From Micromonospora echinospora (GTDB lineage: Bacteria > Actinomycetota > Actinomycetes > Mycobacteriales > Micromonosporaceae): 64,000 nucleotides of DNA. The position numbers were made by a program, and so were the translations under genes. The notes under the pieces are model-generated. The model was not told the origin of the DNA. It was given only the letters and a program-made list of their open reading frames with translations, and did not search any database. Location: assembly GCF_014203425.1 (NCBI RefSeq), contig NZ_JACHJC010000001.1, positions 6,527,501-6,591,500 of the forward strand, given 5' to 3'. The number at the start of each line of letters is the position of its first letter. The stretch's first letter is position 1. Positions 59,850 through 64,000 of this stretch are shown in pieces.

Positions 59850-60077
59850 CGGTCACCCCCCTCGCGCTGCCAATGACGTCGTCCACAGGGAGGTAACGCG
59901 AGGTACGGGGTGCGGCATTCCACCGATCCCACCCGATCCTGGCCCCGGCGCCGGCCGCGACCGCCGCTGGGACCAGGAAGGGCCTGGGAGGGTGGCCCCG
60001 GCGCGCCCGAACCGGGCGGCCGGCACCAACCGGTGCAACGACCCGCTACGGGCGACGGTCACGGCGCAGGCCGCCGG
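59850..60077. other. Upstream region of sigR, between sigR' and the hydrolase gene
   Basis: Together with the 186-base sigma-R' extension this makes a 414-base stretch between the short SigR start (59663) and the hydrolase stop (60078). It contains the sigma-R promoter at 59895-59921. Nothing else is recognised. Confidence 0.5.
59895..59921 (-). promoter_or_regulatory. Sigma-R-type promoter of sigR-rsrA
   Basis: Minus strand GGAAT (59917-59921), 19-base spacer, GTT (59895-59897). This fits the GGAAT-N18/19-GTT consensus of SigR/SigH promoters. It lies about 45 bases upstream of the sigma-R' GTG. Confidence 0.75.
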
Positions 60078-60689
60078 TCAGGACAACCATCCGCGTACGC
60101 GCAGCCAGTCCTGGACCACGGCGGCCGTGCCGGCCGGGTCGCCCCGCAGGTCGTGCCGCTGTCCCGGCCGGACCACCACCTCGATCCCGGGGCCGGGCTC
60201 GGGTACGCCGAACGGGTCCCGGTCGCCGTTGACCACGAGCGTGGGCAGTCCGGTGAGCAGTTCCGCGGCCCGGGAGCGTTCCGGCCGACCCGGCGGGTGC
60301 AGCGGGAACGCCAGCGCCACCACACCTGCCGCCCCGGTGGCGACGGCGGTGCGGCAGGCCACCCGGGCGCCGCTGGACCGGCCGCCGACCACCCAGTCGC
60401 GCACCTGTGGGGCGCGTCGGCGAAGCTCGGCCAGCACGGCCGTCCACGCCTCGTCGAGGTGCCCGGCGGGAGCGGGCGCGCGCCGCCCGGCGACCCGGTA
60501 CGGCTGGGTCACCAGGGCCACCCCGGCTCCGGCGTCGCGTACCGCGTCCCGGACCGCCGTGAGGTCCGGCGCGTCCACGTCGCCACCCGCCCCGTGACCC
60601 AGCACCAGCACTGTCGCGCCGCCGGTGGGCGGGTGGAAGCGGAACCGGGCCCGTCCCCGGGGTGTGTCGATCTCGTCGTCGTGCCGCAC
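60078..60689 (-). CDS. Alpha/beta-hydrolase (KANL3/Tex30-like)
   Basis: A 203-residue hydrolase-fold protein: VLVLGHGAGGDVDAPDL at the oxyanion side, GGRSSGARVACR with the nucleophile Ser, LPTLVVNGDRDPFG with the acidic residue and PGQRHDL with the His. This matches the small alpha/beta-hydrolases related to TEX30/KANL3. Start GTG 60689 has CAGAAT 6 bases upstream (leaderless). Substrate unknown. Confidence 0.82.
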   Translation of the reverse strand: MRHDDEIDTPRGRARFRFHPPTGGATVLVLGHGAGGDVDAPDLTAVRDAVRDAGAGVALVTQPYRVAGRRAPAPAGHLDEAWTAVLAELRRRAPQVRDWVVGGRSSGARVACRTAVATGAAGVVALAFPLHPPGRPERSRAAELLTGLPTLVVNGDRDPFGVPEPGPGIEVVVRPGQRHDLRGDPAGTAAVVQDWLRVRGWLS

Positions 60690-60695
60690 CGGCCC

Positions 60696-60701
60696 ATTCT
60701 G
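60696..60701 (-). promoter_or_regulatory. -10 box of a leaderless promoter (alpha/beta-hydrolase)
   Basis: CAGAAT on the minus strand, 6 bases before GTG 60689. Confidence 0.45.
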
Positions 60702-60742
60702 CGCACGCCGGGCGGGCCGGCGGCGGCAGGGCGGGAGAACCG

Positions 60743-60782
60743 CTCGTCGCCCGTGGCCCGCGAACGGGCCACGGGCGACGAG
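60743..60782 (-). terminator. Terminator after the second WhiB gene
   Basis: A perfect 18-bp stem (60743-60760 with 60765-60782) with a CGAA tetraloop, 3 bases past the stop of the whiB-type gene. Confidence 0.88.
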
Positions 60783-60785
60783 GGA

Positions 60786-61178
60786 TCAGCTCAGCGGCAC
60801 CAGGGTGAGCAGGCGGTCACGCACCGGCGGGCCGGCGTCGTCGATCGCGTCCGGATCGGGTTGCACCTCGCTACGCCAGGCCACCAGCATGGCTCGCCGC
60901 TCGCGCGGCGTGGTGCCGCCCCAGACGCCGTGGCAGTCGCCCACCTCCAGCGCCCAGGCCAGGCAGGAGCCCTGGACGTCACACGTGCGGCAGAGTGCCA
61001 CCGCGGCGTCGGCGGGCTCGTTGGGCGCCGGGAAGAACGTCTCCGGATCGACGTTCTGACAGGTGCCTCTGGTCCGCCACGCCTCGTCCTGGCGTCGTTC
61101 GTGCAGAGCCCGCAGCAGTCGTGGGTCGCGCCGTGCCGCGGCGACCTCGTGCGGGCGGGGCATGCGTGCCCGTGTCAA
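60786..61178 (-). CDS. WhiB-family transcription factor
   Basis: A 130-residue Wbl protein. Four Cys: TCQNVDPETFF, CRTC, and GSCLAWALEVGDC region, followed by HGVWGGTTPRERR. Longer than WhiB1, with a basic N-terminal helix (PRPHEVAAARRDPRLLRALHE, read here in part) and an acidic C-terminal tail. It is not obviously WhiB7 (no AT-hook). Start TTG 61178 has GGAGG 8 bases upstream; ATG 61163 is the alternative. It lies beside sigR-rsrA, so both redox-active Fe-S/zinc regulators cluster here. Confidence 0.87.
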   Translation of the reverse strand: MTRARMPRPHEVAAARRDPRLLRALHERRQDEAWRTRGTCQNVDPETFFPAPNEPADAAVALCRTCDVQGSCLAWALEVGDCHGVWGGTTPRERRAMLVAWRSEVQPDPDAIDDAGPPVRDRLLTLVPLS

Positions 61179-61274
61179 TACACCCACCTCCCCCGTGGGA
61201 CCGGCGAAGATCTTTTCGCAAGATCGATGAGTGTCGTCGCCCCGTGCGAACTGACGCCCATCACCGGCGCTGTG

Positions 61275-61303
61275 TTCTATCGCATTCGCATACGTAAGGA
61301 CAA
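61275..61303 (-). promoter_or_regulatory. Promoter candidate of the second WhiB gene
   Basis: Minus strand -35 TTGTCC (61298-61303), 17-base spacer, -10 ATAGAA (61275-61280), about 95 bases before the TTG start. The leader also has a GCGAA...TTCGC palindrome at 61204-61219. Confidence 0.4.
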
Positions 61304-61390
61304 GAGTCTTCAATGAAACTGACTGAACGTCCGGGCGACCTTCCCGGAGAAAACCGGGCAAAAGGGGTGCGTCGATGTGGCGGAGCGTGA

Positions 61391-62098
61391 TCAGAACAGG
61401 GTCGGCCCGGAGACCGCCTGCACGCCCTCCGGGGACACCCGCGCGATCAGCTCGGGACCGTCGTTGCGGACGTCGCCGACCGCCCGGGAGACCGGGCGGA
61501 TCTCCAGCCCGGCGAGCAGGCCGGCGTCGGGCGGCGTGAGCAACCCGGCCGGGTCGTCGGCGGGGCCGAGCCAGTCCGCCCAGCGGTCCGGCGCCAGCAG
61601 CAGCGGCATCCGGTCGTGCACCTCGGCCAGCTCGCCGACCGCAGCGGTGGTGAGCACGCTGAACGTGAGCCGGGCCCGCCCGGCCGACTCCCACGTCGAC
61701 CAGATGCCGGCGAAGGCGAGCACCGAGCCGTCCCGGGGCGTCATGAAGTAGGGCTGCCGCCCGCCACCGGCGAGCCGGACCCACTCGTACCACCCGTCGG
61801 CCGGGACCAGGCAGCGGCGGCGGGCGAAGGACGGCGCGTACGCCCGGCTGGTGGCGATCGTCTCGGCCCGCGCGTTGATCATGCGGGCGGCGCCGGCGGC
61901 GCTGCGCGACCACTGCGGCAGCAGCCCCCAGCGGCCGAGGGAGAGCAGCCGGTGCCCCTCCGGAGCGAGCCGGACCAGCGGCACCGGATCGGTCGGGGCG
62001 ACATTGAAGTCCGGCCCCACCCCGCCGGTCTCGTCGGCCGAGGAGAAGATCGCGCTCAGGTCACCGGCGCTCCGGGTCGTGGCGTACCTCCCGCACAT
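61391..62098 (-). CDS. SOS-response-associated peptidase (SRAP/YedK/HMCES)
   Basis: A 235-residue SRAP protein. It begins MCGRYA, so removal of Met exposes Cys2, which crosslinks to abasic sites in single-stranded DNA. The conserved NVAPTDPVP, RWGLLPQW, NARAET and RCLVPADGWYEW motifs, plus the His of EVHDRMP, are all present. It protects abasic sites at stalled forks. ATG 62098 follows a TAGCGT box by 7 bases (leaderless), which suits a protein whose second residue matters. Divergent from aroA. Confidence 0.94.
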   Translation of the reverse strand: MCGRYATTRSAGDLSAIFSSADETGGVGPDFNVAPTDPVPLVRLAPEGHRLLSLGRWGLLPQWSRSAAGAARMINARAETIATSRAYAPSFARRRCLVPADGWYEWVRLAGGGRQPYFMTPRDGSVLAFAGIWSTWESAGRARLTFSVLTTAAVGELAEVHDRMPLLLAPDRWADWLGPADDPAGLLTPPDAGLLAGLEIRPVSRAVGDVRNDGPELIARVSPEGVQAVSGPTLF

Positions 62099-62105
62099 GG
62101 CGCCC

Positions 62106-62111
62106 ACGCTA
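62106..62111 (-). promoter_or_regulatory. -10 box of a leaderless promoter (SRAP peptidase)
   Basis: TAGCGT on the minus strand, 7 bases before ATG 62098. Confidence 0.5.
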
Positions 62112-62188
62112 GCTCCATCCGGACGTTTCGGCTGTCCCGCCCAACGGGAGCAGCGGCCGCGGACGGTTCCACCGGGCCGGGAACTTGG

Positions 62189-62194
62189 CAGAAT
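62189..62194 (+). promoter_or_regulatory. -10 box of a leaderless promoter (aroA)
   Basis: CAGAAT, 6 bases before GTG 62201. Confidence 0.45.
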
Positions 62195-62200
62195 GTGACC

Positions 62201-63502
62201 GTGGGGAATCCGACCGCGACACCTCAGCCGCAACCCTGGACCGCGCCGACCGCGAGCGACCCGGTCGCCGCGACGCTGCGCCTGCCCGGCTCCAAGTCGA
62301 TGACCGCCCGGGCCCTGGTGCTCTGCGCACTGGCCAGCGGACCGTCGACACTGGCCCGGCCGCTGCGCGCCCGGGACACCGAGCTGATGGCCGGCGGCCT
62401 GCGCGAGCTGGGCGCGCACGTGTCCATCTCCGACGACGACCGCTGGCTGGTCCGCCCGCATCCGCTCGCCGGGCCGGCACACGTCGACGTCGGCCTGGCC
62501 GGAACGGTGATGCGCTTCCTGCCCCCGGTGGCGGGGCTGGCGGCCGGCCGGGTCACGTTCGACGGTGACCCGCACGCCCGCACCCGCCCGCTCGGCCCGC
62601 TGATCGGCGCGCTGCGGGCGCTCGGCGTCCGCATCGACGCCCCGCCGACGGGCAGCCTGCCACTCGTCGTGCTCGGCGCCGGCCGGGTCGCCGGCGGCGA
62701 CGTGGTGATCGACGCCTCCGCGTCCAGCCAGCTCGTCTCCGGGCTGCTGCTGGCCGCGCCCCGGTTCGACAGGGGCGTGGTGGTCCGCCACCAGGGTCCC
62801 CCGGTCCCGTCCGCGCCGCACGTACGGATGACGGTGCAGATGCTGCGCGCCGCCGGCGCCGCGGTGGACGACACCACGCCGGACGTCTGGACCGTCGAGC
62901 CGGGCCCGCTGTCCGGGCGTGGCTGGGAGATCGAGCCCGACCTCTCCGGCGCCGCGCCGTTCTTCGCCGCCGCGCTCGTCACCGGCGGCGAGGTGACGCT
63001 CCAGGACTGGCCGCGCAGCAGCCTCCAGCCGGTCGAGCAGCTGCGGGACCTGCTGCACCGGATGGGCGGCGAGGTGACGCTCGGCACCGGCGGCCTGACC
63101 GTGCGGGGCACCGGCACGGTACGCGGGCTGGACGCCGACCTCTCCGACGTCGGCGAGCTGACCCCGGTGCTGACCGCGCTCACGCTGCTGGCCGACGGCC
63201 CGTCCCGGCTCACCGGCATCGGCCACATCAGGGGCCACGAGACCGACCGGGTCACCGCGCTGGCGAAGGAGTTCACCGCGCTCGGCGCGGACATCACCGA
63301 GACCCCCGACGGCCTGGAGATCCGGCCCCGCCCGCTGCGCGGCGGGACGTTCCGCACCTACGCCGACCACCGGATGGCGCACGCCGCCGCGGTGGCCGGG
63401 CTCGCCGTCCCCGGCATCGAGGTCGACGACGTGGCGTGCACCTCCAAGACCATGCCGGAGTTCCCGGCACTATGGTCGGGGATGGTGACCGGCAAGAACT
63501 GA
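62201..63502 (+). CDS. aroA: 3-phosphoshikimate 1-carboxyvinyltransferase (EPSP synthase)
   Basis: A 433-residue EPSP synthase of the shikimate pathway: shikimate-3-phosphate + PEP to EPSP. LPGSKSMTARALVLCALA holds the Lys-Ser substrate site (KSMTAR where many enzymes have KSxTNR), LAGTVMRFLPP the PEP-binding glycine loop (G-T), and TYADHRMAHAAAVAGL near the C terminus. Start GTG 62201 is the natural N terminus and sits 6 bases after a -10 box. It is followed within 15 bases by rsgA. Confidence 0.95.
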   Translation: MGNPTATPQPQPWTAPTASDPVAATLRLPGSKSMTARALVLCALASGPSTLARPLRARDTELMAGGLRELGAHVSISDDDRWLVRPHPLAGPAHVDVGLAGTVMRFLPPVAGLAAGRVTFDGDPHARTRPLGPLIGALRALGVRIDAPPTGSLPLVVLGAGRVAGGDVVIDASASSQLVSGLLLAAPRFDRGVVVRHQGPPVPSAPHVRMTVQMLRAAGAAVDDTTPDVWTVEPGPLSGRGWEIEPDLSGAAPFFAAALVTGGEVTLQDWPRSSLQPVEQLRDLLHRMGGEVTLGTGGLTVRGTGTVRGLDADLSDVGELTPVLTALTLLADGPSRLTGIGHIRGHETDRVTALAKEFTALGADITETPDGLEIRPRPLRGGTFRTYADHRMAHAAAVAGLAVPGIEVDDVACTSKTMPEFPALWSGMVTGKN

Positions 63503-63517
63503 CAGCGGGGGGACGTC

Positions 63518-64000
63518 CTGGCGACGAAGCGGCGGGAGTACGACGAGGACGACGTCCGGGTCCGACCGGGCCGGTCGTCGCGACCGCGTACGCGCACCCG
63601 CCCTCAGCACGCCGACGCCGTCGACGGGTTCGTCATCGCCGTCGACCGGGGCCGCTACACCTGCGTGCTGGCCGGCGCAGGGCCCGACGCCCCGCTCGTC
63701 ACCGCCATGCGCGCCCGTGAGCTGGGACGCAAGTCGGTGGTGGTGGGCGACCGGGTGGGGCTGGTCGGCGACACCTCCGGCGCGCCGGGCGCGCTGGCCC
63801 GCATCGTGCGCATCGCCGAGCGGACCTCGGTGCTGCGGCGTACCGCCGACGACGACGAGACCACCGCCGAAGGGCGGCTGGAACGGGTGGTGGTGGCGAA
63901 CGCCGACCAGTTGGTGATCGTCAGCGCGCTCGCCGATCCGCCGCCGCGTACCGGGTTCATCGACCGCTGCCTGGTGGCCGCGTACGACGCCGACATCGAG
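63518..64000 (+). CDS. rsgA: Ribosome small-subunit GTPase RsgA, 3' end outside the window
   Basis: The first 161 codons are in the window. They start with an acidic/basic tail (ATKRREYDEDD) and run into the OB-fold domain: DGFVIAVDRGRYTCVL, VVVGDRVGLVGD and LRRTADD, then LVIVSALADPPPRTGFIDRCLVA, where the circularly permuted GTPase domain begins. The protein helps 30S maturation. The frame opens right after the aroA stop and has no ATG, GTG or TTG before residue 64, so CTG 63518 is the likely start, supported by GGGGGG 5 bases upstream. Confidence 0.88.
   Translation, partial: MATKRREYDEDDVRVRPGRSSRPRTRTRPQHADAVDGFVIAVDRGRYTCVLAGAGPDAPLVTAMRARELGRKSVVVGDRVGLVGDTSGAPGALARIVRIAERTSVLRRTADDDETTAEGRLERVVVANADQLVIVSALADPPPRTGFIDRCLVAAYDADIE

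Noticed and set aside
61313..61390. 25-codon plus-strand ORF between whiB and the SRAP gene
   Set aside because: Its purine-rich upstream sequence is too far from the ATG and nothing is conserved; it lies in the whiB promoter region.

Overview
The window is 64 kb of very GC-rich chromosome with dense genes, many GTG starts and many 4-base GTGA/ATGA overlaps. The gene content is actinobacterial: SigR-RsrA, two WhiB-type Fe-S proteins, the 24-residue ribosomal protein bL37, a fused E1/E2 oxoglutarate dehydrogenase, nickel SOD with its own protease, a DUF6104 protein and an SCO7613-like membrane protein. Together with the style of the intergenic palindromes this suggests Micromonosporaceae, probably Micromonospora; the genus is my inference. 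I see no rRNA, tRNA, IS element, prophage or CRISPR array. This looks like core chromosome with small repeats between genes.

Layout. 0-6 kb: an arginine dihydrolase/DDAH-type enzyme coupled to ornithine aminotransferase, an FHA protein, a membrane desaturase and an SDR enzyme. 6-15 kb: a giant membrane protein, CutA, an acyltransferase/patatin pair, a Ser/Thr kinase, a GT4 glycosyltransferase and a BON protein. 15-21 kb: a minus-strand block DUF4097-PadR-response regulator-histidine kinase-HtrA, read from a promoter whose spacer holds a palindromic operator; this looks like an envelope-stress module. 21-24 kb: a hotdog protein and an ABC exporter. 24-34.4 kb: kgd, DUF6104, a deacetylase-GT2 fusion with a membrane-anchored partner, and pta-ackA. 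34.4-44 kb: two paralogous lipoprotein hydrolases around a nucleotidyltransferase, a quinone-reductase-like MDR flanked by inverted copies of a 54-bp element, malic enzyme, sodX/sodN, an orphan anti-sigma kinase, a lipid kinase and whiB1 with a Crp-like site. 44-48 kb: an assimilatory sulfate/sulfite operon (leader peptide, sulfite reductase, tiny coupled ORF, zinc ribbon, CysH, CbiX). 48-58 kb: a GT39-type glycosyltransferase carrying palindromic elements inside its coding sequence, a PdtaS-like kinase, an SIS protein, a TPR protein, a 520-bp array of paired hairpin repeats, and an MFS/TetR pair. 58-64 kb: a biotinyl-domain protein, bL37, rsrA-sigR with a sigma-R promoter and a longer sigma-R' frame, a second WhiB, an SRAP peptidase, aroA and the start of rsgA (probably from a CTG codon).

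Two themes run through the window. First, at least thirteen genes have a TANNNT-like -10 box 6-7 bases before the start codon, the pattern of leaderless mRNAs. Second, several families of short palindromic repeats (21.2, 34.5, 36.2, 37.8/38.9, 48.0-49.1 and 54.7-55.2 kb) occupy gene boundaries and in one case a reading frame. The functional groups with the clearest internal logic are arginine to ornithine to glutamate semialdehyde, thiol/oxidative stress (SigR-RsrA, NiSOD), sulfur assimilation under a cysteine-type leader peptide, and the HtrA envelope-stress block.
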